From assembly GCF_026226615.1 (NCBI RefSeq), contig NZ_JAJAPB010000006.1:62001-126000 (forward strand): a DNA stretch of 64,000 nucleotides. The letters run 5' to 3'. The position numbers and the translations under genes are program-made. This DNA comes from Geovibrio ferrireducens (lineage in GTDB: Bacteria > Chrysiogenota > Deferribacteres > Deferribacterales > Geovibrionaceae). Shown one piece after another: positions 36,370 to 45,256 of this stretch (the stretch's first letter is position 1; each line of letters starts with the position of its first letter). The notes under the pieces are model-generated. The model made no database searches and was not told the origin of the DNA. It saw only the letters and a list, made by a program, of their open reading frames with translations.

Positions 36370-37041
36370 TTATATATAAACTTCTTTTTCTCTGTTCCTA
36401 AAACGCACAGCGTACAGCAGTCCGAAAATGAATCCGCCCACATGCGCCCACCATGCAACCCCGCCGCCGTCATAACCGACAGAGACTGTTCCGTTTATAA
36501 ACTGGATCAGAAACCAGAACAGCAGATAGAAAACCGCGGGAATATCCACAAATGTTATAAAAATTATTATTATCAGAAGCGACTTAACCTTAGCCTTCGG
36601 ATAAAATACCATGTAAGCGCCCATAACCCCGGCCACAGCACCGCTTGCGCCGACCATAGGTATAAGCGAATCGTATGAAAGAAGAAACTGGCTTACTCCG
36701 GCAAACAGACCGAAAAGCACATACATAAGCAAATATCTGGCATGCCCCAACCTGTCCTCAACATTATCACCGAAGATGAACAGGATGTACATATTACTGA
36801 AAATATGAAAGAACCCGCCATGCATAAACATATGGGTAAAGAAAGGGAGAACGCTGTCATTCAGCAGCGATTCATAATGAGTAACCCTTTTCGGAACCAG
36901 ACCGTATTCATAAATAAACCAGTTAAGCTCATACCCCAGCCCCAGCTGGTAAACAAATACGGCTATATTTGCTATAATTATCATCCAGTTAACAAACGGA
37001 AAGGTTCTTGACGGCACATTGTCCTTAATAGGAAAAAACAA
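36370..37041 (-). CDS. Rhomboid-family intramembrane serine protease
   Basis: Polytopic membrane protein with the rhomboid core: N-terminal NVPSRTFPFVNWMIIIANI, the loop-1 HMFMHGGFFHIFSNMYILF segment, catalytic Ser in VGASGAVAGVMGAY, and catalytic His in WWAHVGGFIFG. Start: I prefer the TTG that gives MFFPIKDNVPSRTFP, the usual start of this subfamily, with GGAG eight bases before it; a start 18 codons upstream (37095) adds a Cys-rich stretch with no similarity to the family. Substrate unknown. Fifteen bases separate it from hypC. Confidence 0.88.
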   Translation of the reverse strand: MFFPIKDNVPSRTFPFVNWMIIIANIAVFVYQLGLGYELNWFIYEYGLVPKRVTHYESLLNDSVLPFFTHMFMHGGFFHIFSNMYILFIFGDNVEDRLGHARYLLMYVLFGLFAGVSQFLLSYDSLIPMVGASGAVAGVMGAYMVFYPKAKVKSLLIIIIFITFVDIPAVFYLLFWFLIQFINGTVSVGYDGGGVAWWAHVGGFIFGLLYAVRFRNREKEVYI

Positions 37042-37194
37042 CTTACATACTCCTCGGCAGCATACTTCTGAGTTTCTAAGGTATAAAAAAGACAAACTTT
37101 TTTAAAGTAAATTCTTATTTTTTACTTTCCTTTTACACAGAGAATACTATCATATGTGCATAATCTTTCTTTTAACTATTTGGAGGTAAAGAAC

Positions 37195-37578
37195 ATGAAA
37201 ATTTGTTTCCCCATCTCACATGACAACGGGCTGGAAAGCAGGGTCTACGGTCATTTCGGCTCAGCACCGGCTTTCATAGTTGCAGACAGTGAGACAAACA
37301 CGGTAAGCATGGTGAATAACGCAGACCTTGAACATGTGCACGGCGCATGCAACCCCGCACTGGCTCTCGCAGGAAAAAGCATTGACGCTGTGGTTGTTGG
37401 CGGCATAGGCGCAGGAGCAATAGCAAAGCTTAACAGCCTCCGCACTAAGGTTTATCAGGCAAAGGGCATCACCGTGCAGGAAAACCTTGATGCATTCAGA
37501 AACGGAACTCTGACTGAACTCGGCTCCGCCTCCTGCTCAGGGCATGAAGGCGGCCACTCCTGCGGTCACAGCCACTAA
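37195..37578 (+). CDS. NifX/NifB-type dinitrogenase iron-molybdenum cofactor domain protein
   Basis: 127 residues, one NifX-like domain (MKICFPISHDNGLESRVYG, FIVADSETNTV, VVVGGIGAGAIAKLNS) and a C-terminal His/Cys tail (SCSGHEGGHSCGHSH) that probably binds metal. Start chosen at the ATG with TGGAGG before it; the upstream ATG at 37156 has no ribosome site. No nitrogenase genes are present, so this is more likely one of the widespread stand-alone homologues linked to Fe-S or metal handling. A promoter TTTACT-N18-TACTAT may lie at about 37124-37153. Confidence 0.88.
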   Translation: MKICFPISHDNGLESRVYGHFGSAPAFIVADSETNTVSMVNNADLEHVHGACNPALALAGKSIDAVVVGGIGAGAIAKLNSLRTKVYQAKGITVQENLDAFRNGTLTELGSASCSGHEGGHSCGHSH

Positions 37579-37703
37579 AAATTTAAGCGCATCCCCCTGC
37601 CTGCCAAAGGTAATGACGACAGGGGGCTGTTATGAGCCCTTCACAAAATATATCATTGCGGCAGATGCCGTTTCCTATTATCATAACCCTTTTACGAGGC
37701 GTT

Positions 37704-39428
37704 ATGGGTATAATTAAAAAAATCTGGGCATATTTCAGAAAGCATCTGTTTCTGCTTTTTTTCGCTGTTGTTTCCTCACTCTTTGTTGCAGGAACAGACG
37801 GCGCTTCCGCATACATTCTCAAGCACGTTCTGGACGACATATTCATCAAGCAGAATAAGGAAATGCTGGTTGCAATACCTGTTATCGTCTCCTGCATATT
37901 CCTGCTCAGGGGCGTTTTCCGCTTTATGCAGCTGTATCTGCTGAGGAAAATAGGCCTGAAAGTTGTTCAGGAGATGCGTTATGATCTCTATGCAAAAATG
38001 ATCCGCCTGCCCATGAGCTATTACGACAACAACAGCACAGGGGATATGATGTCCAGAATAGTCAACGACATCAACCAGGTAAAATCCGCCATCCCCTCGC
38101 TGATCAATGTTATGAAGGACAGCTTCACTGTTATATTCCTTATCGGCGTTGTTTTTTATCAGGATTTTGAGCTCGGCATGTACGGCCTTGCCGCTATCCC
38201 GTTTATGATGATACTGATCAGAAAAACCAGCAAAAAAACTAAGAAATACAGTTCCAAAGGGCACGAAAAGATGGGAACCCTCGCAGGTGTGCTGCAGGAA
38301 TCATTCTCCGGGATAAAGGTTGTTAAGGCCTTTGTCATGGAGAAGTTTGAGTCCGGCAAATTCGCCCGCGAAAACGATCAGGAAACGCTCTATCAGATAA
38401 AGCGCGCAAAAGTCGCGGCTATCGGTTCCCCGCTCATGGACATAATCTCCGGTCTGGCTCTGGCGGTAATAATTTACTACGGCGGATCAAAGGTAATCAG
38501 CGGGGAATCCACCCCCGGTACTTTCTTCTCATTCATTGCCGCATTTGCCATGATGTTTGAACCATTTAAAAAGATTAATCAGGAAAACTACACCATACAA
38601 AACTCGATCACTGCGGCGGAAAGATTCTTCCATATCATGGATATTGACAATGAAATCCTTGATAACAACGGAACTCAGGAATGCAGCGCGCACGGGAAAG
38701 ACATAGAATTCAGGAATGTCGTTTTCAGCTACAGAGGACATTCTGAAAAGGTAATAAACGATTTCAGCCTTAAGGTTACACCCGGACAGACCGTGGCTCT
38801 TGTCGGCTCCAGCGGTGCGGGAAAAACCACAATCGCCAGCCTTTTGCCCAGATTTTACGATGTGACGGGCGGCAGCCTCACCATAGGCGGAACAGACGTG
38901 CGGGAGTTTGATGTATACTCACTCAGACGCAACATCGGCATAGTCTCTCAGGAGCCGTACCTTTTTAATGACACGATAAAGAACAACATAGCCTACGGCG
39001 CGTCAGACATCACCGATGAAGCAATAAAAGCCGCGGCTGATTCGGCATACGCCACCGATTTCATCATGAAGCTTCCCGAAGGGTTTGAAACAATGATCGG
39101 CGAACGGGGCGACAGGCTCTCCGGCGGTCAGAGGCAGCGCCTCACCATTGCCCGCGCTCTGCTTATCAATCCGCCCATCCTCATTCTGGACGAAGCAACG
39201 AGCTCCCTTGACACTGAGTCCGAGCGCATAGTTCAGCAGGCGCTTACGAACCTTATGAAGGGGCGCACAAGCTTTGTGATAGCGCACAGGCTCTCCACCA
39301 TACTAAGCGCGGATATGATTGTGGTTATGGATAAAGGCAGGATAGAGTCAACAGGCAGGCATGATGACCTCATAGGCAGGTCTGAGATATACACCAGACT
39401 TTATGAAATGCAGTTCAGCGAGGGCTGA
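37704..39428 (+). CDS. MsbA-like ABC exporter (lipid A or polysaccharide flippase family)
   Basis: 574 residues fusing a six-segment membrane domain with one ATPase domain. ATPase motifs: Walker A GSSGAGKTT, Q-loop IVSQEPYLF, signature LSGGQRQR, Walker B LILDEATSSLD, H-loop IAHRLST. This arrangement and the SYYDNNSTGDMMSRIVNDI coupling region match MsbA-type lipid A flippases. Start at the ATG preceded by CGAGG gives the natural N-terminus MGIIKKIWAYF; an ATG 24 codons upstream (37632) is possible. Converges with the glycosyltransferase gene, 3' ends overlapping by 14 bases. Confidence 0.9.
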   Translation: MGIIKKIWAYFRKHLFLLFFAVVSSLFVAGTDGASAYILKHVLDDIFIKQNKEMLVAIPVIVSCIFLLRGVFRFMQLYLLRKIGLKVVQEMRYDLYAKMIRLPMSYYDNNSTGDMMSRIVNDINQVKSAIPSLINVMKDSFTVIFLIGVVFYQDFELGMYGLAAIPFMMILIRKTSKKTKKYSSKGHEKMGTLAGVLQESFSGIKVVKAFVMEKFESGKFARENDQETLYQIKRAKVAAIGSPLMDIISGLALAVIIYYGGSKVISGESTPGTFFSFIAAFAMMFEPFKKINQENYTIQNSITAAERFFHIMDIDNEILDNNGTQECSAHGKDIEFRNVVFSYRGHSEKVINDFSLKVTPGQTVALVGSSGAGKTTIASLLPRFYDVTGGSLTIGGTDVREFDVYSLRRNIGIVSQEPYLFNDTIKNNIAYGASDITDEAIKAAADSAYATDFIMKLPEGFETMIGERGDRLSGGQRQRLTIARALLINPPILILDEATSSLDTESERIVQQALTNLMKGRTSFVIAHRLSTILSADMIVVMDKGRIESTGRHDDLIGRSEIYTRLYEMQFSEG

Positions 39429-40473
39429 TAACCTCTTCCAGAAGTTCAACAAGCCTGTGTGTATTCTTTTTCAGGTCGTAGACCTCTTCGGCTCTTTTTC
39501 TGGCGGCCTCGCCCCTTTCTCTGCGGAGTGCGGCATCACGGGCAGTGATAATCATCTTTTCCGCCAGAGCCTCAACATCACCCGTGGGAGTGAGTATTCC
39601 CGTTCCGCCGAGAACCTCCGGCACACCGCCGGTATCGAATGAAACTACAGGCAGTGCAGCGAACATAGCCTCCAGCACAGTATTGCCGAAGCTCTCCTCA
39701 AGGCTGGTGAGAACGTAGACATCAAGCCCGGAGAGAAAAGCGGGTATATCCTTAATGAACCCGTGCAGCGTAACACTGTCCTCAAGCCCCAGTTCCTTAA
39801 TCTGCTCCCTTATACGCCCTTCCCTCTTGCCTGTTCCGGCTATGTTAAGCGTTGCATCGGGAATCTCCTTCAGCACCCTGCTGAAAGCCTCCAGAAGCAG
39901 GTCATGCCCCTTTGAGGCGTCAAGCCTGCTTGTTATGCCGAAAACCTTTCCTTCACCCTTTCTTTCGGGAACAGGATAATTCTCAGCCATCTTACTGTTG
40001 GGGATAACATTGATTTTGGCAGTGTTAAACCATTTAATTTCGCTGAGTTCCGCCTTAAGGAAATGGCTGGGAACAACAACAGCGTCAACAATTGTTTTGT
40101 GCAGCGCCCTGTCCTCAAACCTGTTGCGGATGTCATTTATCAGACCTATCCGGTGAACAACGGGAATGCCCGAAAGCTTTGAGGCCGTTGCGCCTATATT
40201 GAGATCCTTGGATATATTCACTACAGAAACATCTACATCGTTTTTTATGAGTATCTTGGAGAGCTTATATATAGTGGACGGGTTATATTTCATTCCTGCG
40301 CGGATTTCATAAACGGTAAAACCGGCGGATTCGTATATATCTTTATGCCCGGTTCCTTTACGGATAATCATGACCACACGGTGACCCAGCTTAACCAGCT
40401 CCTGACCGTAGTCCACAGTCCAGGTTTTCACCCCTGCCCATCTCTTGTTGAAGTTAATAAAAGCTATATTCAT
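39415..40473 (-). CDS. Glycosyltransferase family 4 protein
   Basis: 352 residues, GT-B fold. N-terminal MNIAFINFNKRWAGVKTWTVDYGQ region with the glycine-poor GT4 acceptor domain, C-terminal donor-binding domain with FGITSRLDASKGHDLLLEAF, GFIKDIPAFLSGLDVYVLTS and the EX7E motif in EESFGNTVLEAMFAALPVVS. Start taken at the ATG that begins the Rossmann strand; longer starts add an unlikely hydrophobic stretch. Probably acts in LPS or exopolysaccharide synthesis, consistent with the exporter next to it. Confidence 0.88.
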   Translation of the reverse strand: MNIAFINFNKRWAGVKTWTVDYGQELVKLGHRVVMIIRKGTGHKDIYESAGFTVYEIRAGMKYNPSTIYKLSKILIKNDVDVSVVNISKDLNIGATASKLSGIPVVHRIGLINDIRNRFEDRALHKTIVDAVVVPSHFLKAELSEIKWFNTAKINVIPNSKMAENYPVPERKGEGKVFGITSRLDASKGHDLLLEAFSRVLKEIPDATLNIAGTGKREGRIREQIKELGLEDSVTLHGFIKDIPAFLSGLDVYVLTSLEESFGNTVLEAMFAALPVVSFDTGGVPEVLGGTGILTPTGDVEALAEKMIITARDAALRRERGEAARKRAEEVYDLKKNTHRLVELLEEVISPR

Positions 40474-40616
40474 GGCATATCTTATCATAATATAACTTTT
40501 AAGAAACAGATAAATTGTACGGGGACGGCAGAGCAAACTTGCGGGCATATTCTCTTGTACGTTTGGCTTATTTCTATTATGATTCAGCCAGAGAATTCAT
40601 TTTTTCGGAGGATGCG

Positions 40617-41885
40617 ATGAATTATTTTCAGGAATCGTGCAAATACATGCCCGGCGGTGTCAACAGCCCCGTGAGAGCCTTCGGCTCAGTAGGCGGAGAG
40701 CCCGTTTTTGTAGACAGGGCGAAGGGCTCCAAAATATATGACGTTAACGGAAAGGAATACATAGATTACGTATGCTCATGGGGCCCCATGATCCTCGGCC
40801 ACACCGACGATGACGTGCTCAAAGCCATCAAGGAAGCAGCAGAAAAAGGCGCAAGCTTCGGTGCGCCCACGGTGAACGAACTGAACATGGCCAAACTCAT
40901 CACTGAGATGGTTCCCTCCGTTGAGATGGTGCGCCTTGTGAGCTCCGGAACAGAAGCGCTGATGAGTGCCATCCGCCTTGCCAGAGCATACACTAAGAGA
41001 GACTCCATTGTGAAGTTTGAAGGCTGCTACCACGGTCACTCCGACAGTCTTCTCGTTAAAGCGGGAAGCGGGCTTCTCACCTTCAACCAGCCCTCAAGCC
41101 CCGGTGTTCCTGCGGATTTCGCCAAGCACACCCTCATAGCGCAGTATAACGACATTGACAGCGTGAGAGCGCTTTTCAAAGAGAATAAAGACAAAATTGC
41201 CTGCGTTCTCGTCGAACCCGCAGCAGGAAACATGGGGCTTGTCCTCCCTGAAAAAGGGTTCCTTGAAAGCCTCAAAAACCTCTGCGCAGAGGAAGGCGCC
41301 CTCCTTCTTTTTGACGAGGTTATCACAGGCTTCCGCATGAGTGCAGGCGGTGCGCAGAAATACTACAACATCATGCCGGATCTTACCACCATGGGTAAAA
41401 TAATAGGCGGCGGTCTCCCTGTGGGCGCATACGGCGCAAGAAAAGAGATTATGGAGCAGATTTCCCCCGTTGGCGCTGTTTATCAGGCGGGAACCTTATC
41501 AGGAAACCCCCTTGCCACAGCGGCAGGGCTTGCTACGCTGAAAAAGCTCAATCAGCCCGGTTTTTATGAGGCACTGAAAGTGAAATCAGACGTACTCTGG
41601 AACGGCTTCAGGGAAAACTGCGAAAAACTCGGCCTCAAATACGCTTTTAACAGCGTTGAATCACTCGGCTGCATGTTCTTTACGGACGGCGAGGTTAAAT
41701 CATTCGCTCAGGCAGTTAAGTCAGATACAAAGAAATATGCCGCCTTCTTCCACGCAATGCTGAAAAGAGGCGTGAACCTTGCACCTGCCCAGTTTGAGTG
41801 CATGTTTGTATCCGCAGCACATACGGACGAGGATCTGGCAAAAACAATCGCCGCCCATTACGACAGTCTGAAAGAGATCGGATAA
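40617..41885 (+). CDS. hemL: Glutamate-1-semialdehyde 2,1-aminomutase
   Basis: PLP enzyme of the C5 route to 5-aminolevulinate and heme. 422 residues. Seen: CKYMPGGVNSPVRAF, SSGTEALMSAIRLARA, FEGCYHGHSDSLLVKAGSG, LLLFDEVITGFR, and the PLP-lysine in TTMGKIIGGGLPVGAYGAR. The ATG at 40617 is preceded by CGGAGGA; frames starting further upstream carry no homologous sequence. The heme supply fits the many c-type cytochromes here. Confidence 0.97.
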   Translation: MNYFQESCKYMPGGVNSPVRAFGSVGGEPVFVDRAKGSKIYDVNGKEYIDYVCSWGPMILGHTDDDVLKAIKEAAEKGASFGAPTVNELNMAKLITEMVPSVEMVRLVSSGTEALMSAIRLARAYTKRDSIVKFEGCYHGHSDSLLVKAGSGLLTFNQPSSPGVPADFAKHTLIAQYNDIDSVRALFKENKDKIACVLVEPAAGNMGLVLPEKGFLESLKNLCAEEGALLLFDEVITGFRMSAGGAQKYYNIMPDLTTMGKIIGGGLPVGAYGARKEIMEQISPVGAVYQAGTLSGNPLATAAGLATLKKLNQPGFYEALKVKSDVLWNGFRENCEKLGLKYAFNSVESLGCMFFTDGEVKSFAQAVKSDTKKYAAFFHAMLKRGVNLAPAQFECMFVSAAHTDEDLAKTIAAHYDSLKEIG

Positions 41886-41894
41886 AAATCTGTA

Positions 41895-41973
41895 AAATCC
41901 ACCTCCTGTCCCCCTTTGCATGCTGCTAAAAGCAAAACGCCCTCCTTTCGTAACGGAGGGCTGGGGTGGATTT
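41895..41973. repeat. Inverted-repeat element with AAATCCACC ends (family member 1)
   Basis: 79 bases. Left end AAATCCACCTC, right end in reverse AAATCCACCCC; an inner hairpin GCCCTCC/GGAGGGC lies near the right end. The right part (CTGGGGTGGATTT) matches the element at 47331-47370 (CTGTGGGGGATTT), so the two are copies of one dispersed family. Confidence 0.6.
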
Positions 41974-42023
41974 ATTCAGATACAGGCTTTCTACTTCTAA
42001 GAAGACTTTGTCAGCAAACTGCT

Positions 42024-42045
42024 GAGCCTTCGGGCTCCTTTCTTA
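42024..42045 (+). terminator. Possible terminator after hemL
   Basis: GAGCC-TTCG-GGCTC, a 5-bp stem with a stable TTCG tetraloop, followed by CTTTCTT. Short stem; it overlaps the last codon of the antiporter gene on the other strand. Confidence 0.4.
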
Positions 42046-43737
42046 TGCCCCGCCGTTGCTTTTTATCATGGAAAGAAACTCAGTGTAATTGACAGGCTTG
42101 ACGGTTTTGGAGTCAAAACCGCTCTCCTTAAATGTTCTGGCTATTTCGGCAAGAATCTCAAGCTGAATAATATTATCATCCGCCGGAGTCAGGATAAGGA
42201 ATATACAATGCGCCGGATGCCCGTCTGTTGAGCCGAAGTCTATTCCGTGGGTGGTTATTCCCGTTGCTATCACAGGTTTTTTGAGGTGTTTCAGCCTGGC
42301 GTGGGGGATAGCCACACCGTTCTTAAGCCCCGTGGGCATAATGCTCTCTCTTTCCGCCACTGCGTTTCTGATAGTTCTGAAGTGTTCGCCAGTGCAGATG
42401 GACAGTGAATCACTGAGAATGTCTATCGCCTTATATTTATCCACAGGCTGATCTATGAAAACAAATGCCTTAGGTTCCAGAAAGTCTCTGAAATTAAAGC
42501 TCTTTTTGAGTTTAAGGAGCTTCTTCATAGCAGGTCCGCTGAGCATGGAGGTGGATATGGCGAGTATCACCAGCGCCACGAAAACCTTCTCGTTTATCAG
42601 CCCGAAGTTAAGCGCAACAAGCCCCAGAATTATCTCCATTGCCCCGCGGGCGTTCATGGCAAAGCCTATGGCCAGAGATTCCCTTTTGCCCTCACCGGAA
42701 AAACGGGCTGCGGCGCTGCATCCGACAACCTTGCCTATTGTCCCTATCACGAGAAAAACTGCTGTTATGGTAAAATCGAAATTGGCTACGAAGTTTACGT
42801 TAAGACCGATACTGGCGAAGAAAAGCGGTGCGAAAAATGCCGAGACGAACTGTTCTATTATGGTTCTTGTTTTCTCCCTGAAATGGTGGGTGTCACCCAG
42901 AGCGAGCCCCACCAGAAAAGCCCCGAAGATAGCGTGAATCCCTATCATCTCCGTTGCTGCAGCACCGATCATGGTGAGAGCCAGCGAAAACGCCAGAATC
43001 CCCTCCGGCCAGCTGAAATGCGCCTGAACCCACGGAAGTATCTTATGAATCAGCCTGCGCATGACTGTTATCATAAAGAAGGTGAAAAGCAGTGTCAGCG
43101 TTATGGTTACATATATCGGCATATGGTTGACATCGCCTTTCCCGGCGAGGCTCAGCACCGCGGCAAACATCATCCAGCCCACAATATCGTTAAAAATAGC
43201 GGAAGCTACAATGAGCATGCCCAGCTCACTCTTGTAGTAATTCAGATCCATCAGAGTCTTGGCGATTACAGGCAAGGCAGATATTGCCAGAGCGGTGGCT
43301 ATGAAAAGAGCAAAGAAAAGCGCCTCGCTCCCTGCCTCCATCCCGAAGAGTCCTGGAAAGAAATATGTCACCGCGAAGCCCATAGCAAAAGGAACCACGA
43401 TGCCTGAAATACCTATGCTGAAAACCTGCTTTCCCTGCTTTCTGATTGTGCCTATATCAGCTTCCATACCCGCAACAAGGAGGAAAAGAACAATTGAGAT
43501 AGTGGCTATGCTGTCCATAACCACTTTGCGGAGCCCTTCTGCTGGGAAAAGGAAATCAGTGACCGAAGGAGCAAAGAAACCGAGAACTGTGGGGCCGAGG
43601 ATTATCCCCGCAAGAATTTCGCCCAGAACGGAAGGCTGGCCGTATTTCTTGGCTATTTCACCGAAAAGCTTGGCTGTGAAAAGCAAAATACCCAGCGAAA
43701 GAAACATGATTGCAAGTTCGTTAGGGCTAAGCTTCAT
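42043..43737 (-). CDS. CPA2-type Na+/H+ (or K+/H+) antiporter fused to a PTS EIIA-2 domain
   Basis: 564 residues. The first about 400 form a Na_H_Exchanger membrane domain with some 12 segments (SVLGEILAGIILGPTVLGFF, FNDIVGWMMFAAVLS with the acidic residue of the ion site). The last about 145 form a fructose/mannitol-type EIIA domain with the phospho-histidine in KNGVAIPHARLKHLK. Such fusions are known and may let phosphorylation state control ion exchange. The ATG is preceded by GGAGGAACCT; starts further upstream are not supported. It is divergent from the ATP synthase FO genes. Confidence 0.9.
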   Translation of the reverse strand: MKLSPNELAIMFLSLGILLFTAKLFGEIAKKYGQPSVLGEILAGIILGPTVLGFFAPSVTDFLFPAEGLRKVVMDSIATISIVLFLLVAGMEADIGTIRKQGKQVFSIGISGIVVPFAMGFAVTYFFPGLFGMEAGSEALFFALFIATALAISALPVIAKTLMDLNYYKSELGMLIVASAIFNDIVGWMMFAAVLSLAGKGDVNHMPIYVTITLTLLFTFFMITVMRRLIHKILPWVQAHFSWPEGILAFSLALTMIGAAATEMIGIHAIFGAFLVGLALGDTHHFREKTRTIIEQFVSAFFAPLFFASIGLNVNFVANFDFTITAVFLVIGTIGKVVGCSAAARFSGEGKRESLAIGFAMNARGAMEIILGLVALNFGLINEKVFVALVILAISTSMLSGPAMKKLLKLKKSFNFRDFLEPKAFVFIDQPVDKYKAIDILSDSLSICTGEHFRTIRNAVAERESIMPTGLKNGVAIPHARLKHLKKPVIATGITTHGIDFGSTDGHPAHCIFLILTPADDNIIQLEILAEIARTFKESGFDSKTVKPVNYTEFLSMIKSNGGA

Positions 43738-43883
43738 AGGTTCCTCCGGTTGTTTAATATTTATATCACGTAAAGCCGGACGATCAATACATCTTTTTTT
43801 AATCATCAGGTAATTTTACGGACCCGGAACTTCTTGAGAAAAACAGCGCCGTATGCTAATGTCCGCTTCTGAGGGAGCGTGTT

Positions 43884-44138
43884 ATGAACAGCGAAGAAAA
43901 AGATAAGCCGGAATCAAAAATCAAAAAAGCCGACAGGCTAATGCACGCCAGTTCAATAGGTATGTCTTTCGTGTTCAGCATCCTCATCGGAACAGGGATG
44001 GGCTGGTGGCTTGATAAGTTTTTCGGCACTAAACCCGTTCTTACCTTTATCTTCATGCTCTTCGGAATAGCTGCGGGATTTAAAAACATGATTTATTTTA
44101 TGAAAAAAGCCGGCGTTTTTGATGAAGATAACAAATAA
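43884..44138 (+). CDS. atpZ: AtpZ/AtpI-family small membrane protein
   Basis: 84 residues: charged N-terminus, then two membrane segments (about 26-46 and 52-72) with GTGMGWWLDKFFGTKPVLTFIF, a known AtpZ pattern. Often encoded before atpI and atpB and thought to help assemble the rotor or supply Mg2+. Overlaps atpI by 17 bases. Confidence 0.85.
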   Translation: MNSEEKDKPESKIKKADRLMHASSIGMSFVFSILIGTGMGWWLDKFFGTKPVLTFIFMLFGIAAGFKNMIYFMKKAGVFDEDNK

Positions 44139-44505
44139 AATCTTCATTCTTTCATTGATCTTTTTCGCTATCTTGTATACAGTATGCACGATCTTTTTTA
44201 ATAAAAGTTTCACGGCCGGGGTTCTGTGCGGTTATATGATTGCCGCTCTGAACTTTTTCATGCTCTCACGGAAGATAACAAGTGCTTTTGAAGGTAAGAT
44301 TTTCGGTGCACTGGCCTTTAATACTCAAATAAGGCTGCTGGGAACCGGAGTCGCTGTCTGGGCTGCTTATGAATACCTCCGCGTCAGCATGATTGGCATA
44401 CTCGTAGGGATCTCTGTCGTACCCCTTAGTATTCTTCCGGTCGCCATTCATCACTACCGCGCCGAAACTGATGATACATCAGACGGATGCGGCGGGTCGG
44501 CTTGA
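44122..44505 (+). CDS. atpI: ATP synthase subunit I
   Basis: 127 residues with four predicted membrane segments and little sequence conservation, the usual character of AtpI. Identified mainly by position between atpZ and atpB. The ATG lies within the atpZ coding end (GATGAAGAT), so translation is coupled. Confidence 0.75.
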   Translation: MKITNKIFILSLIFFAILYTVCTIFFNKSFTAGVLCGYMIAALNFFMLSRKITSAFEGKIFGALAFNTQIRLLGTGVAVWAAYEYLRVSMIGILVGISVVPLSILPVAIHHYRAETDDTSDGCGGSA

Positions 44506-44555
44506 CTTTCGCCTGACCTTAAAAGTTTTAAATTGTTTTTACGGAGAATTTAGAG

Positions 44556-45227
44556 ATGGAACACCCCCTTAATATTTCCATGCTTTTTCCCGCGGACATA
44601 GGGCACACATACTGGCATGTCATGATGACTTTCCTTGTTATGCTGTTCACCCTTTTCCTCGGAAGCATAGCCTCCAGACAAGGCAGCGAAATCCCCGGCA
44701 GAACCCAGGGCGCTTTCGAGATGGCTGTGGGCGCAGTTTACAACATGGGCGTTGAACTCATGGGCGAGGAAGGAAAACCCTACATACCCCTCATTTTCGG
44801 TATAGGTGTTTATGTACTTTTCTCCAACTGGATGGGGCTTATACCCGGATTTCTGGCTCCCACATCCAACCTTAACTCAACCATAGCACCCGCTCTGGTA
44901 GTATTTTTTACTTATCAGGCGATAGGCATTAAGAAACACGGCGCACACTACATCAAGCATTTCCTCGGCCCCGTGGCTTTTCTTGCCCCCCTTATGTTCA
45001 TTATCGAGGTCATTGGTCACCTGGCCAGACCCATGTCCCTCTCCATGAGGCTTTTCGGTAACGTGTTCGGTGAGGAGCTTGTTATAGTTATTCTTTTCAT
45101 GCTCGTACCCTTCCTTATACCCCTGCCCATGGTTATGCTCGGCATGTTCACAGGTGCCCTTCAGGCATATGTGTTCATGATGCTTTCAATGATCTATATC
45201 AGTGGTGCACTTGAAGAAGCACACTAA
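44556..45227 (+). CDS. atpB: ATP synthase FO subunit a
   Basis: 223 residues with 5-6 membrane segments. The essential stator arginine is in SLSMRLFGNVFGEELV; PGFLAPTSNLNSTIAPAL and YISGALEEAH at the end are typical. Forms the ion channel facing the c-ring. Start ATG preceded by ACGGAG. Confidence 0.95.
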   Translation: MEHPLNISMLFPADIGHTYWHVMMTFLVMLFTLFLGSIASRQGSEIPGRTQGAFEMAVGAVYNMGVELMGEEGKPYIPLIFGIGVYVLFSNWMGLIPGFLAPTSNLNSTIAPALVVFFTYQAIGIKKHGAHYIKHFLGPVAFLAPLMFIIEVIGHLARPMSLSMRLFGNVFGEELVIVILFMLVPFLIPLPMVMLGMFTGALQAYVFMMLSMIYISGALEEAH

Positions 45228-45256
45228 GAGATAAACTAATATTCAGGAGGACTTAA

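Noticed and set aside
37195-37578. Nitrogen fixation role for the NifX/NifB-like protein
   Set aside because: No nif genes are nearby and stand-alone homologues are common in non-fixing bacteria.
37583-37625. Inverted repeat CCCCCTG/CAGGGGG between the NifX-like gene and the ABC exporter
   Set aside because: A 20-base loop and no T run after it make it a poor terminator; it may only be chance or a weak one.
42003-43737. A separate stand-alone EIIA gene within the antiporter gene
   Set aside because: The reading frame is continuous from the membrane domain into the EIIA domain with no internal ribosome site, so it is one fusion gene.
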